This document shows, piece by piece, positions 26,989-35,707 of a stretch of DNA of 64,000 nt. A program made the translations under genes and the position numbers. The stretch comes from Streptomyces gossypii. GTDB taxonomy: Bacteria > Actinomycetota > Actinomycetes > Streptomycetales > Streptomycetaceae. A model generated the notes under the pieces. The model saw only the letters and a list, made by a program, of their open reading frames with translations, was not told the origin of the DNA and ran no database searches. The stretch covers positions 186,001 through 250,000 of the forward strand of contig NZ_JAJAGO010000003.1 of NCBI RefSeq assembly GCF_025165795.1, given 5' to 3'. Numbering within the stretch: the stretch's first letter is position 1; each line of letters opens with the position of its first letter.

Positions 26989-27612
26989 ATGGTTGGCATC
27001 CCGACGATCGAGCCCTACTCGCTACCGACACCGGATGACCTGCCGGGCAACACCGCACCATGGGTCGCTGACCCCGACCGTGCCGTACTGCTGATCCACG
27101 ACATGCAGCGGTTCTTCCTGCGGCCGTTTCCCGACGTCATCGCCGAACAGCTCATCAGGAACACCGCGACGCTCCTGGACCGGTGCCGGGCGCTCGGTGT
27201 GCCGGTGGCGTACACGAAGCAGCCCGGCGGCATGACGCGCGAGGAGCGCGGTCTGCTCAACGACTTCTGGGGGCCGGGCATGCGGGTCGACCCGGCGGAC
27301 CGCGAGGTGGTGGCACCGCTCGATCCGGCGCCGGACGACTGGGTGTTCACCAAGTGGCGGTACAGCGCCTTCTTCCGCTCCGGGCTGCTGGCCCAGCTGC
27401 GGGAGCACGACAGGGACCAGCTGATCATCTGCGGCGTCTACGCGCATGTGGGCGTGCTGATGAGCGCCGTCGAGGCGTTCAGCAACGACATACAGCCCTT
27501 CATGGTCGTCGACGCCACTGCCGACTTCTCCGCCGACTACCACCGGCTGGCCCTGGAGTACGCGGCGGAGCGCTGCGCGGCGGTCGTCACGACGGCGGAG
27601 GTCTTCACATGA
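26989..27612 (+). CDS. phzD: PhzD, phenazine isochorismatase
   Basis: A 207-residue enzyme that hydrolyses 2-amino-2-deoxyisochorismate to trans-2,3-dihydro-3-hydroxyanthranilate (DHHA). Catalytic Asp is in [11 protein letters not shown], Lys in [11 protein letters not shown], and the third motif reads [17 protein letters not shown], very close to known PhzD proteins (which lack the amidase cysteine). Length matches the family. GAGG lies 10 nt before the ATG. It is coupled to phzE by a 4-nt ATGA overlap. Confidence 0.95.
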   Translation: MVGIPTIEPYSLPTPDDLPGNTAPWVADPDRAVLLIHDMQRFFLRPFPDVIAEQLIRNTATLLDRCRALGVPVAYTKQPGGMTREERGLLNDFWGPGMRVDPADREVVAPLDPAPDDWVFTKWRYSAFFRSGLLAQLREHDRDQLIICGVYAHVGVLMSAVEAFSNDIQPFMVVDATADFSADYHRLALEYAAERCAAVVTTAEVFT

Positions 27613-29564
27613 CCGGTGCCGACCTGCTGGACGAGGTGCTGGCGGCGCCGCCCGGCGCGCCGTTCGCGCTGCTGCACCGCCCCGAGGCCGCCGGCCCGGG
27701 AGCGGGCCCCGACCGGCTGGACGTACTGCTCGGCGAGATGACCACCCCGCCGGCTCTGGCGGACATCCCGCTGCCCGAGGACGTCTCGGGAACGGGCAAT
27801 GACGTGCTGGTCGCCGTGCCGTACCGGCAGATCACCGAACGCGGCTACGCCTGCGCCGACGACGGCGTGCCGCTGCTCGCCATGCGCGTCACCGACCAGG
27901 TGGTGCTGCCGCTCCAGGAGTCGCTGGAGCGGATACCGCTGACGCCGATCCAGCTGGCGGGCGGCCACTTCGACGTGGACGACGACGCGTACGCCGAGAT
28001 CGTCCGCCGGATCGTCCGGGACGAGATCGGCAGGGGTACGGGCGCCAACTTCGTACTGAAGAGGTCCTACGTCGTCGACATCGAGGACTACTCCGCAGCA
28101 AGCGCTCTCACCCTCTTCCGCCGCCTGTGCGAGCTGGAGTCCGGCGCCTACTGGACCTTCCTGCTGCACACCGGCACCCGCACGCTGGTCGGTGCGACTC
28201 CCGAGCGGCACGTCAGCCTGCACGGCGGGGACGCGGTGATGAACCCGATCAGCGGCACCTACCGCTATCCGCCGGACGGGCCGACGCTCGAAGGCCTGAT
28301 GGAGTTTCTCGGCGACGGCAAGGAGAGCGACGAGCTGCACATGGTCGTCGACGAGGAACTGAAGATGATGGCCCGGATCTGCGAGGACGGCGGGCGGGTC
28401 GTCGGTCCGTTCCTCAAGGAGATGGCCCGGCTGGCGCACACCGAGTACTTCATCGAGGGCCGCTCCCGCCGGGGGCCCCGCGAGATCCTGCGGGAGACCA
28501 TGTTCGCGCCGACGGTGACGGGCAGCCCGCTGGAGAGCGCATGCCGGGTGATCAGCCAGTACGAGCCGTCCAGCCGCGGCTACTACAGCGGTGTCCTGGC
28601 GCTCATCGGGCGGGACGGCCGGGGCGAGCGGTTCATGGACTCCACGATCCTGATCCGTACCACCGACATCGACAGCGCGGGACGGGTGACGCTGGGGGTG
28701 GGGTCCACCCTCGTCCGGCACTCCGATCCGGCTTCCGAAGCCGCCGAGACCCGCGCGAAGGCGGCCGGTCTGCTGAACGCGCTGGACACCGGACGGAAGC
28801 TGCGGTTCGGCCAGGACGCAGGCGTGCGGGCCGCGTTGAGCAGGCGCAGCACCCAACTGGGGGGATTCTGGCTGTCGGAGCGGCCCCGGGCGGAGTCCTC
28901 GGCACGGGCTGAGTCCGCGGTGCGGGAGGGGTCCATGGTGCGGGAGGAGCGGCAGCAGGACGGGGCGGGGTGGGCCGCCGGCCCGCTGGCGGGGCGGCGG
29001 GCGCTCGTCGTGGACGCCGAGGACACCTTCACCGGAATGATCGGGCATCAACTCCGGTCGCTCGGACTGGAGGTGGCCGTCCGGCGGTTCGACGAGGACT
29101 ACTCCTGGCACGGGCACGATCTGGTCGTGATGGGCCCGGGCCCGGGCGACCCGCGCGAAACCAGTCACCCCCGCATCGCCCATCTGTACGGGGCGATCGC
29201 GAAACTGCTCTCCCAGCGACGGCCGTTCCTCGCGGTCTGCCTCAGCCATCAGGTGCTCAGCCGCACCCTCGGCCTGGAGATCGAGCGCTGCGAGGTGCCC
29301 CACCAGGGCGCACAGCGCACGATCGACCTGTTCGGCGACCGTGAACGGGTCGGCTTCTACAACACCTTCGCCGCGCACAGCGCCGACGGCAAGGTCGAGG
29401 CCCCGGGCGTCGGGCTGGTCGAGGTCAGCCGGGACCTCCGGACGGGCGAGGTGCACGCCCTGCGCGGGCCGCACTTCGCCTCACTGCAGTTCCACGCCGA
29501 ATCCGTGCTCACCCACGGCGGCCCCCGTATTTTCGCCGACCGAATCAAGGAGGTGCTGGGCTGA
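27609..29564 (+). CDS. phzE: PhzE, 2-amino-2-deoxyisochorismate synthase
   Basis: A 651-residue fused anthranilate-synthase-like enzyme making ADIC from chorismate and glutamine, the first committed phenazine step. The TrpE-like part has [43 protein letters not shown] and [17 protein letters not shown]. The glutamine amidotransferase part has [20 protein letters not shown] (nucleophile Cys544) and [12 protein letters not shown] (His/Glu). The two are joined by an Arg/Glu/Ala-rich linker around residues 425-455. ATG overlaps the phzD stop; the stop overlaps the next gene. Confidence 0.95.
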   Translation: MTGADLLDEVLAAPPGAPFALLHRPEAAGPGAGPDRLDVLLGEMTTPPALADIPLPEDVSGTGNDVLVAVPYRQITERGYACADDGVPLLAMRVTDQVVLPLQESLERIPLTPIQLAGGHFDVDDDAYAEIVRRIVRDEIGRGTGANFVLKRSYVVDIEDYSAASALTLFRRLCELESGAYWTFLLHTGTRTLVGATPERHVSLHGGDAVMNPISGTYRYPPDGPTLEGLMEFLGDGKESDELHMVVDEELKMMARICEDGGRVVGPFLKEMARLAHTEYFIEGRSRRGPREILRETMFAPTVTGSPLESACRVISQYEPSSRGYYSGVLALIGRDGRGERFMDSTILIRTTDIDSAGRVTLGVGSTLVRHSDPASEAAETRAKAAGLLNALDTGRKLRFGQDAGVRAALSRRSTQLGGFWLSERPRAESSARAESAVREGSMVREERQQDGAGWAAGPLAGRRALVVDAEDTFTGMIGHQLRSLGLEVAVRRFDEDYSWHGHDLVVMGPGPGDPRETSHPRIAHLYGAIAKLLSQRRPFLAVCLSHQVLSRTLGLEIERCEVPHQGAQRTIDLFGDRERVGFYNTFAAHSADGKVEAPGVGLVEVSRDLRTGEVHALRGPHFASLQFHAESVLTHGGPRIFADRIKEVLG

Positions 29565-29899
29565 TGAGAGCGACGATCGCCTGGTGGGACCTGAGCGATT
29601 CCGAGCAGACCATCGACTCGCTGCGGGTCTATCTCCGGGACGAAGGGGTGAGCCCCTGGGAAGCGGTGAAGGGGCTGCGCCTGAAGTTCTGGATCTCCGA
29701 CCGGGCGGGCGACCGCTGGGGCGCGGTGATGCTGTGGGAGTCGGCGGACGTCGGGGATCAGCCGCTGCCGCCGCACCGGGCCGCCGAGTTGATCGGCTAC
29801 CCACCCACCGAGCGGGTGCGCTTCGATGTGGAAGCCACCGTCGAGGGGATTTTCACCCATACGCAACTGGCCGGGCGAGGCTTGGCCTTGGAGGAATGA
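29564..29899 (+). CDS. Small YdhR/ABM-like barrel protein in the phenazine operon
   Basis: A 111-residue protein starting at the A of the phzE stop (TGATG). The pattern LKFWISDRAGDRWGAVMLWES, then LPPHRAAELIGYPPTERVRFDVEATVEG recalls YdhR-like monooxygenase/dimeric alpha-beta barrel proteins. Those act on aromatic or quinonoid compounds without metal, or merely bind them. I know no standard Phz protein with this sequence. It could tailor, stabilise or carry an unstable phenazine precursor. Family call is tentative; membership of the operon is clear. Confidence 0.65.
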   Translation: MRATIAWWDLSDSEQTIDSLRVYLRDEGVSPWEAVKGLRLKFWISDRAGDRWGAVMLWESADVGDQPLPPHRAAELIGYPPTERVRFDVEATVEGIFTHTQLAGRGLALEE

Positions 29900-29905
29900 G
29901 CAGCG

Positions 29906-30553
29906 ATGACCGGGACTACCGACAACACCGCGCCGACATCCGCACCGGCCGCCGCACTGGTGCTGCCCGAGTTCGACAAGCCGCCGGCCGATCCGATCGC
30001 GCTGTTCCGCGAGTGGTTCGACACCGCGGTCGAGCGTCAGGTGCAGGAGCCGGGCGCGCTCGCACTGGCCACCTCGGATACTTCGGGGCGCCCTTCGAAC
30101 CGCATTATCTCGGTGATCTCTATTACGGAGGTGGGGCTGGTCTTCGCCAGCCACAGCAACAGCGGCAAGGGCCGTGAGATCGAGGCCAACGGGTGGGCGT
30201 CCGGGCTGGTCTACTGGCGGGAGACCAAGCAGCAAGTCCAGCTCATGGGCCCGGTCGTGCAGCTGACCGATCACAAGTCGGACGAACTGTGGGCGGGACG
30301 CCCGCCGTTCCTCCACCCGATGTCCGTCGCCTCGCACCAGAGCGAGCCGCTGGACGACGAGGAGACGCTGCGGGCGGAAGCTGAGCGGCTCGGGAGGACC
30401 GAGGGGATGCTGCCCCGGCCCGCCGCCTGGGTGGGTTACCAACTCGTGCCGAGCATGGTGGAGTTCTGGCAGTCCAGCGACGACCGGCTGCATCGCAGGC
30501 TGCGTTACGACCACAGCGCCGAGGGCTGGACCAGCATGCGGCTCCAGCCCTGA
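29906..30553 (+). CDS. phzG: PhzG, FMN-dependent phenazine oxidase
   Basis: A 215-residue member of the pyridoxamine-5'-phosphate-oxidase fold. Typical segments are DPIALFREWFDTAVERQVQE, PSNRIISVISITEVGLVFAS, HSNSGKGREIEANGWASGLV and RLRYDHSAEGWTSMRLQP at the C-terminus. PhzG oxidises the reduced tricyclic intermediates to phenazine-1-carboxylate or phenazine-1,6-dicarboxylate. Six nt separate it from the preceding gene, so it belongs to the phzDE operon. Confidence 0.92.
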   Translation: MTGTTDNTAPTSAPAAALVLPEFDKPPADPIALFREWFDTAVERQVQEPGALALATSDTSGRPSNRIISVISITEVGLVFASHSNSGKGREIEANGWASGLVYWRETKQQVQLMGPVVQLTDHKSDELWAGRPPFLHPMSVASHQSEPLDDEETLRAEAERLGRTEGMLPRPAAWVGYQLVPSMVEFWQSSDDRLHRRLRYDHSAEGWTSMRLQP

Positions 30554-30687
30554 CGGCGGACCGGCTCCCGGGATCGACGGCCCGGGGGCCGGGCCTTTAC
30601 CGAGGGCGCCTTTGACGAGGTGCCTTTGACGAGGGTGACCCCGCCGAGGCACCACCGGCGAGAGCGGCACCACCGCCTCGCGGCCGC

Positions 30688-31527
30688 TCAGAGCCGGAGG
30701 CTGCCCCGGGCGACCACCACGGCCGAGCCGCCCACCTCGACACCGTCGATCCGCTCCGCGCTGCCCGTCACCCGCGCGTACATCCGGGACGGGCGGCCCA
30801 TCTCGACGCCCTGGAGTATCTCGATCTCCTGGCCGAACGGGGCCAGCCCGTGCCGTCCGAGGTGTATCGCGAGCGGGCCCGCGGCCGATCCCGTCGCCGC
30901 GTCCTCCGCCACGCCGTAGGCGGGTGAGAACATCCGCATCCGCCAGTGCGCCCCCTCGCCGGCGAAGCAGTTGGCGGCCATGTCGAGGTGCTCGGCCAGG
31001 GCACGGAGGTCGGGGCGCACCCGGGAGAGCGCGGCAACACTCTCCAGCCCGACGTAGACGTGCCGCGGGCCGTTGCGGTAGACCTCCACCGGCAGCACGG
31101 AGTCCTCCAGCCCGAGGGCCGCGAGCAGCTCGTCCGCCTGTGCGTACGGCTCCCAGGTGGGCACCGGCTGGCGCATGCGGGCGGAGGTGATGGCGCCGCC
31201 CTCTCCCCGCTGGAAGGTGAACGGGATGGTGCCCATCGCCGTCTCCAGCCGTATCCCGTCGTCCGTGCTCGACGCGCCGAGCACGATGGCGGTGCCCAGC
31301 GTGGGGTGCCCGGCGAAGGGCAGTTCGTTGACCGGCGTGAAGATGCGCACCCGCACGTCCCCGTCGCTGGTGGGCGGGAGCACGAACGTCGTCTCCGAGA
31401 GGTTCATCTCGCGTGCGATGCGCTGCATGAGTGCGGCGGAAATGCCGTCCGCCTTCAGGAATACGGCTACCGGGTTGCCTTCCAGGGCGGTCTCGGTGAA
31501 CACATCTGCAATCACGTAGTCGGACAT
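30688..31527 (-). CDS. phzF: PhzF, DHHA isomerase
   Basis: A 279-residue diaminopimelate-epimerase-fold enzyme that isomerises DHHA to the aminoketone used for ring assembly. YVIADVFTETALEGNPVAVF opens the protein. The catalytic glutamate lies in MNLSETTFVLPP, FAGHPTLGTAIVLG is the phosphate-loop-like motif, and EDAATGSAAGPLA is the second-half match. It is convergent with phzG and divergent from phzB, so expression depends on the shared 31528-31704 control region. Confidence 0.93.
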   Translation of the reverse strand: MSDYVIADVFTETALEGNPVAVFLKADGISAALMQRIAREMNLSETTFVLPPTSDGDVRVRIFTPVNELPFAGHPTLGTAIVLGASSTDDGIRLETAMGTIPFTFQRGEGGAITSARMRQPVPTWEPYAQADELLAALGLEDSVLPVEVYRNGPRHVYVGLESVAALSRVRPDLRALAEHLDMAANCFAGEGAHWRMRMFSPAYGVAEDAATGSAAGPLAIHLGRHGLAPFGQEIEILQGVEMGRPSRMYARVTGSAERIDGVEVGGSAVVVARGSLRL

Positions 31528-31592
31528 TCCCTTACCGTAGCGGGCGCCACCGGACTCGCCAAGAAAAGAAGTTTAGGAGTCAATGTTTCCAG

Positions 31593-31667
31593 GTGTCCAA
31601 CTGTGGATTTTCCGAGGTTGGACACCCCGTCTGAGAGCGTCCGGGTGAGTGTCTGTCCAACTGGACA
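31593..31667. promoter_or_regulatory. StrR-type inverted repeat and a second palindrome between phzF and phzB
   Basis: GTGTCCAACTG (31593-31603), 11 bp, AGGTTGGACAC (31615-31625) form an inverted repeat with nine paired bases. The known StrR operator has the same arm length and 11-bp spacer. About 30 bp further on, TGTCCA-AC-TGGACA (31654-31667) repeats the half-site as a short palindrome. They sit in the divergent phzF/phzB promoter region. Confidence 0.65.
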
Positions 31668-31704
31668 CTTGAGGACGACATTACCCAGCTGCTAAGAAAT
31701 CCAT

Positions 31705-32196
31705 ATGACCGATGCCACCGCGAACACATCCGGATTCCAGGACGCCACGGAGCTCCGCCGCCGTCACCGTGCCGTGGTCGAGGACTATATGGGCCGGAAG
31801 GGCGAGACGCGTCTGACTCGCTACCTTCTCTTCACCGAGGACGGCAGCGCGGGCCTCTACACGGGCGACACTCCCGAGCCGATCGTGTCACGCGGACACG
31901 AGAAGCTGGAGGCCCATGGCCGGTGGTCGCTCCAGATATTCCCGAACTGGGTCTGGTACAACATCGAGGTTTCCGAGACTCAGGATCCCAATCGGTTCTG
32001 GGTCGAGTGCGACGGCAAGGGCGAGATCCATTACCCGGACTACCCCGCCGGTGAGTATCGCAATCATTTCATCCACCACTTTCTCATGAAGGACGGGAAG
32101 ATCGTCACGCAGCGAGAATTCCACAACCCGTACAATCAGATGCGTGCACTCGGCATTGACATCCCGGTGATCAAGCGCGCGGGGATTCCGACGTGA
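31705..32196 (+). CDS. phzB: PhzA/PhzB-family phenazine condensing protein
   Basis: A 163-residue small SnoaL/KSI-fold protein. Strong PhzA/B marks are RGHEKLEAHGRWSLQIFPNW, WVECDGKGEIHYPDYPAGEY and the C-terminal QREFHNPYNQMRALGIDIPV, which holds the catalytic glutamate. PhzB promotes condensation of two PhzF products to the tricyclic phenazine precursor. Only one copy is present, as usual outside Pseudomonas. It overlaps phzM by GTGA at 32193. Confidence 0.93.
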   Translation: MTDATANTSGFQDATELRRRHRAVVEDYMGRKGETRLTRYLLFTEDGSAGLYTGDTPEPIVSRGHEKLEAHGRWSLQIFPNWVWYNIEVSETQDPNRFWVECDGKGEIHYPDYPAGEYRNHFIHHFLMKDGKIVTQREFHNPYNQMRALGIDIPVIKRAGIPT

Positions 32197-33224
32197 CCTC
32201 CGAGACGAACAACGGGATGCGGGTCGACTTGCAGGCCTCGCAGAAGGCCATCGAGATGATCACCGGTGGCTGGCGTGCCCAGGCGGTCTACACCGCCTGC
32301 AAGCTGGGCCTGCCCGACCACATCGAGAAGGGGCGCACCACCAGCGTCGAGCTGGCCGCCGCGACGGGTGCCAAGGAGGAGGGCGTTCACCGCCTGATGC
32401 GGCTGCTCGTCGCGATGGGAGTCTTCGACGGCTCGGAGGACAGCGGATACGGGAACACACCGGTCAGCTCCGTACTGCTGGACCGCCCCGGTTCGATGCG
32501 TGACATGTGCCTGCTCTACGGCGAGGAGTTCTACACCGCCTGGGGCCACGCCCCGGAGGCGATCAGCACGGTCAGCGCGGGCTTCGAGGTGGCGTACGGA
32601 AAGCCGCTGTACGAGTACCTCAGCCAGGACGAGGACGCCTCCCTCCGCTTCCAGCGGGCGATGAAGGCGGGCAACCTCTTCTTCGACTACGTGCCGGAGA
32701 TCTTCGACTTCTCGGGCAAGAGCGTCGTCGACGTCGGAGGCGGCAACGGCCAGCTGCTCGCCTCCGTGCTCGGCGCCACACCCGACGCCCGCGGCACCCT
32801 GCTCGACCGCGAGCATGTGGTGCCCGCGGCCCGGGAGAACCTCGCGGCCACCATCGGTCTGGACCGGGTCGAGATCGTGGGCGGCAGCATGTTCGACGCC
32901 GTACCGCAGGGCGGGGACGTCTATACGCTCTGCCGGGTGCTGGCGGGCTGGGAGGACGACGACGTCGTCGGGGTCTTCGAGAACTGCCGCAGGGGGATGG
33001 CCGACGCGTCCTCGCGGCTGCTGATCCTCGAACGCGTCGTGGTGGACGACGGCTCCACCGTGCTGCCCGCCCTGTGGGACCTCCACCTGCTGATGACCAA
33101 CGGCGGGCGCCACCGTACGGTCGAGCGGTTCCGGGGCATGCTGGACCGGGCCGGGCTGGATCTGGTGGAGATCGCCGAGCTGCCGGCGGAGACGACGGCG
33201 CTGATCGCGGCGCCCCGCGCCTGA
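32193..33224 (+). CDS. phzM: PhzM-like phenazine N-methyltransferase
   Basis: A 343-residue SAM methyltransferase with a dimerisation domain (GGWRAQAVYTACKLGLPDHI; VHRLMRLLVAMGVFDG) and the SAM motif SVVDVGGGNGQLLASVLG. It aligns by eye along its length with Pseudomonas PhzM, including LWDLHLLMTNGGRHRTVERF near the end. The general-base histidine of plant-type O-methyltransferases is absent (CRVLAGWEDDD), as in PhzM. PhzM methylates N5 of phenazine-1-carboxylate. No PhzS-like hydroxylase is present, so the product would be 5-methylphenazine-1-carboxylate or a derivative. Confidence 0.85.
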   Translation: MTSETNNGMRVDLQASQKAIEMITGGWRAQAVYTACKLGLPDHIEKGRTTSVELAAATGAKEEGVHRLMRLLVAMGVFDGSEDSGYGNTPVSSVLLDRPGSMRDMCLLYGEEFYTAWGHAPEAISTVSAGFEVAYGKPLYEYLSQDEDASLRFQRAMKAGNLFFDYVPEIFDFSGKSVVDVGGGNGQLLASVLGATPDARGTLLDREHVVPAARENLAATIGLDRVEIVGGSMFDAVPQGGDVYTLCRVLAGWEDDDVVGVFENCRRGMADASSRLLILERVVVDDGSTVLPALWDLHLLMTNGGRHRTVERFRGMLDRAGLDLVEIAELPAETTALIAAPRA

Positions 33225-33270
33225 GACGCCCCGCGCCGGAGAGGCCTCACGCCTGAGAGGCACGGCGCCC

Positions 33271-33300
33271 GAGGGTGGACCGCCGCCGCGGTCCACCCTC
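33271..33300 (+). terminator. Intrinsic-type hairpin after phzM
   Basis: GAGGGTGGACCGC, loop CGCC, then GCGGTCCACCCTC: a perfect 13-bp stem 47 bp after the phzM stop. No T-run follows, as is usual in Streptomyces. Confidence 0.7.
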
Positions 33301-33374
33301 TCGGCCGCCCCGATGAGTTTCCGCGCCGGGAACCGTCGGTATGGGTAGCAGCACCCCAGCCCACGGAGGTAGCG

Positions 33375-33857
33375 ATGAACACCGACGGCTTCACCACCTG
33401 CCTGTGGTTCGACGACCAGGCCGAGCAGGCGGCGCAGTACTACACCTCGATCTTCCCGAACTCCCAGCTCGGTGAGACCGTCCGCTACACCGAGGCCGGA
33501 CCGGGCCCGGCGGGGACGGTGATCACCGCCGACTTCGTCGCCAACGGCCAGAAGTTCGTGGCGCTCAACGGCGGGCCGGAGTTCACCTTCGACGAGGCCA
33601 TCTCCTTCCAGATCCACTGCGACGACCAGAAGGAGGTGGACCACTACTGGAGCGAGCTGACCAAGGACGGCGGCGAGGAAGGACCCTGCGGCTGGGTCAA
33701 GGACAAGTTCGGCCTGTCCTGGCAGGTGGTCCCCGTCCGGCTGATGGAGATGATCAGCAGCCCGGACCGTACGAAGGCTGCCCGTGCCACCGAGGCGATG
33801 CTCTCGATGACCAAGCTGGACGTGGCCGCCCTCGAGAAGGCGTACGCGGGGGAGTAG
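33375..33857 (+). CDS. PhnB-type VOC family protein
   Basis: A 160-residue protein of the PhnB/3-demethylubiquinone-methyltransferase-like VOC group: TCLWFDDQAEQAAQYYTSIF, ADFVANGQKFVALNGGPEF, CGWVKDKFGLSWQVVPVRLM. These proteins have a glyoxalase fold, are often stress-linked, and have no fixed substrate. VOC proteins can bind phenazines in other bacteria, so a self-protection role for this phenazine neighbour is possible but unproven. Confidence 0.85.
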   Translation: MNTDGFTTCLWFDDQAEQAAQYYTSIFPNSQLGETVRYTEAGPGPAGTVITADFVANGQKFVALNGGPEFTFDEAISFQIHCDDQKEVDHYWSELTKDGGEEGPCGWVKDKFGLSWQVVPVRLMEMISSPDRTKAARATEAMLSMTKLDVAALEKAYAGE

Positions 33858-33879
33858 CCGCAGCCGCTGCGCCGCCGCC

Positions 33880-35169
33880 TCAGGCTGCTTCCGGCGCCCG
33901 TCGGCGGGTGGCGACGACGACCAGTCCGCCGACGGCGGCCAGTGCGGTGAGCACCACGGCGAAGACCGTCGCCCCGGTCGTCAGCCCCGCCGCGTCGCTG
34001 AGGTACCCGGCCGCCACCGGCAGGGCACCGGCGGGCAGATAGCCGCCGACGTTGAGCGCCGCGTTGGCCTCGGCCAGGCGTTCGGGCGGGACGGAAGAGT
34101 TGAGCAGTGACAGCCCGCCGAGCTGCCCCATCCCCTGCCCGGTGCCCGCCAGTACGGCGGCGACGGCCAGGACCGGGACGGACGAGGTCTGCACGGCACC
34201 GATCAGCGCGATCATGGCGGCCGTCGTACTCGCGGCTCCGGCGGCGAGGATCGTACGCCTGCCCAGGCGCCGGACGGCGAACTGCACACCGGTGGCGCCG
34301 AGGAACATCACGAAGGCCAGGGCTCCGGCGACCACCCGGCTGGTCGTACCGAGCAGACCGGAGAGCAGCGAAGGGCCGAGCGAGAGGACGAACGCGGTCG
34401 CGGTGATGCCCGGGGCGAACACGGCGATGCCGAGCAGGAGCGGAAACCCGCTTCCGTGCGGCACGCCCGGCACCCGCACCCAGGCGCCTTTCACGGCATC
34501 CGGGGAAGCTGCGGCGCCGGGGGCCGGGGCGGGGCGCGGCAAGGGCATGCGCAGCACGACGGCGATCGCCGTCGCCAGCAGCACCGCCTCCACCAGGAAG
34601 ACCGTGGAGGTCGGCGCCGGGAGGGCCTCCGAGAGCACCCCCGCCAGCAGTGGCCCCAGTCCCGCCCCGAACACCATCGCGCACGAGGCGAGCAGCGCGG
34701 CCAGCCGCCTGCGTCCCGGCCCGGCCACCTCGGTCACCGCAGCCATCCCGGCGGAGACGACGGCGCCGACGGCGATTCCGGAGAAGAGCCGCGCCGCGAC
34801 CAGTGCGGCAACGCTCGACGCGGTCGCGAAGATCAGACAGGCGGCCACGGCCAGTGCGAGTGCGGGCAGCAGCACGGGCCTGCGGCCCAGCCGGTCGGAG
34901 ACCACTCCGGAGACCAGCAGCGATCCCAGCAGTCCGACGATGTAGCTGGCGAAGACCACGGTCAGGGTGCCCCGGGAGAAGCCGATGTCGCGCTGCCAGA
35001 GCACGTACAGCGGCGTCGCCGCGTTGGAGAGGACGAACACGGCGGTCACGGGCCAGGCCGCCGCCCAGATCCACCAGGTCGGCGCGGCGGTACCTCCGAT
35101 GTCCGCGCCGGTGCGTGTGTCACCTCCGGTGCGTGTGTCACCTCCGGTCGTCGTTCGGCTCCACGCCAC
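33880..35169 (-). CDS. MFS transporter, 12-TM
   Basis: A 429-residue permease with an N-terminal Gly/Thr repeat (GGDTRTGGDTRTG) and about 12 membrane helices. SGVVSDRLGRRPVLLPALAL is the loop 2-3 MFS motif and GIAVGAVVSAGMAAVTEVAG follows. It is divergent from an ArsR-like gene with palindromic DNA between. As the transporter nearest the phenazine genes, it could export phenazine, but nothing in the sequence fixes the substrate. Confidence 0.87.
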   Translation of the reverse strand: MAWSRTTTGGDTRTGGDTRTGADIGGTAAPTWWIWAAAWPVTAVFVLSNAATPLYVLWQRDIGFSRGTLTVVFASYIVGLLGSLLVSGVVSDRLGRRPVLLPALALAVAACLIFATASSVAALVAARLFSGIAVGAVVSAGMAAVTEVAGPGRRRLAALLASCAMVFGAGLGPLLAGVLSEALPAPTSTVFLVEAVLLATAIAVVLRMPLPRPAPAPGAAASPDAVKGAWVRVPGVPHGSGFPLLLGIAVFAPGITATAFVLSLGPSLLSGLLGTTSRVVAGALAFVMFLGATGVQFAVRRLGRRTILAAGAASTTAAMIALIGAVQTSSVPVLAVAAVLAGTGQGMGQLGGLSLLNSSVPPERLAEANAALNVGGYLPAGALPVAAGYLSDAAGLTTGATVFAVVLTALAAVGGLVVVATRRRAPEAA

Positions 35170-35190
35170 GGCCGCTCCCCTCTCGAGCTC

Positions 35191-35237
35191 AGTACGAGTT
35201 CAATCGAACTTAGCATGCAGTACGATCGGACTCGTAC
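35191..35237. promoter_or_regulatory. Operator region between MFS and ArsR genes
   Basis: AGTTC-AATC-GAACT (35197-35210) is a perfect palindrome. An outer repeat, GTACGAGT (35192-35199) with ACTCGTAC (35230-35237), brackets the whole gap and ends exactly at the ArsR start codon. Confidence 0.6.
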
Positions 35238-35675
35238 ATGGAGGGACGTTACGAACGCGACGAGGAGCTGTCCGTGCCACCGAACACGCACGCACCCGCC
35301 CGGCGGCCCAAGCGGCTGCCCGAGCCGGCGGGGCTGCCCGAGCCACTGCCCGAGCCGGCCGTCGACGAATTGCGTCTGGAAACCGTGCTGGCGGCGCTCA
35401 GCGACCCGCTGCGGCTGGGTATCGTGCGCAAACTCCTTCTCGAATCGGAGGAGTTCGACCACTCCTGCGGCTGGTTCGGCCTGGACCGCCCGAAGTCCTC
35501 GCTCACCCACCACTTCCGGGCCCTGCGCCTGGCGGGCGTCACACGCCAGCGCCAGTACGGGCTGGAGCGCCGCAGCCACGTGCGGGTCGACGACCTCCAC
35601 GCCCGCTTCCCCGGCCTCCTCGACCTGGTCGCCGCATGGGAACCAGCACCCGGAGCCGAGCCGGGCACCGCCTGA
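35238..35675 (+). CDS. ArsR-type winged-helix regulator
   Basis: A 145-residue regulator: a Pro-rich N-terminal tail (RLPEPAGLPEPLPEPA), then a winged helix with LETVLAALSDPLRLGIVRKL, RPKSSLTHHFRALRLAGVTR and a basic wing (RQYGLERRSHVRVDDL). I see no ordered metal-binding cysteine pair, so it is probably not a metal sensor. The start at 35238 abuts the outer palindrome, implying autoregulation and control of the divergent MFS gene. Confidence 0.85.
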   Translation: MEGRYERDEELSVPPNTHAPARRPKRLPEPAGLPEPLPEPAVDELRLETVLAALSDPLRLGIVRKLLLESEEFDHSCGWFGLDRPKSSLTHHFRALRLAGVTRQRQYGLERRSHVRVDDLHARFPGLLDLVAAWEPAPGAEPGTA

Positions 35676-35707
35676 GCCGGGCGGCTTGCGCGGGGCCCGT
35701 CCGGGGC

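Noticed and set aside
31528..31704. Attachment site marking the phenazine cluster as mobile
   Set aside because: No integrase, tRNA end or matching flanking repeat was found; the repeats fit operators better.
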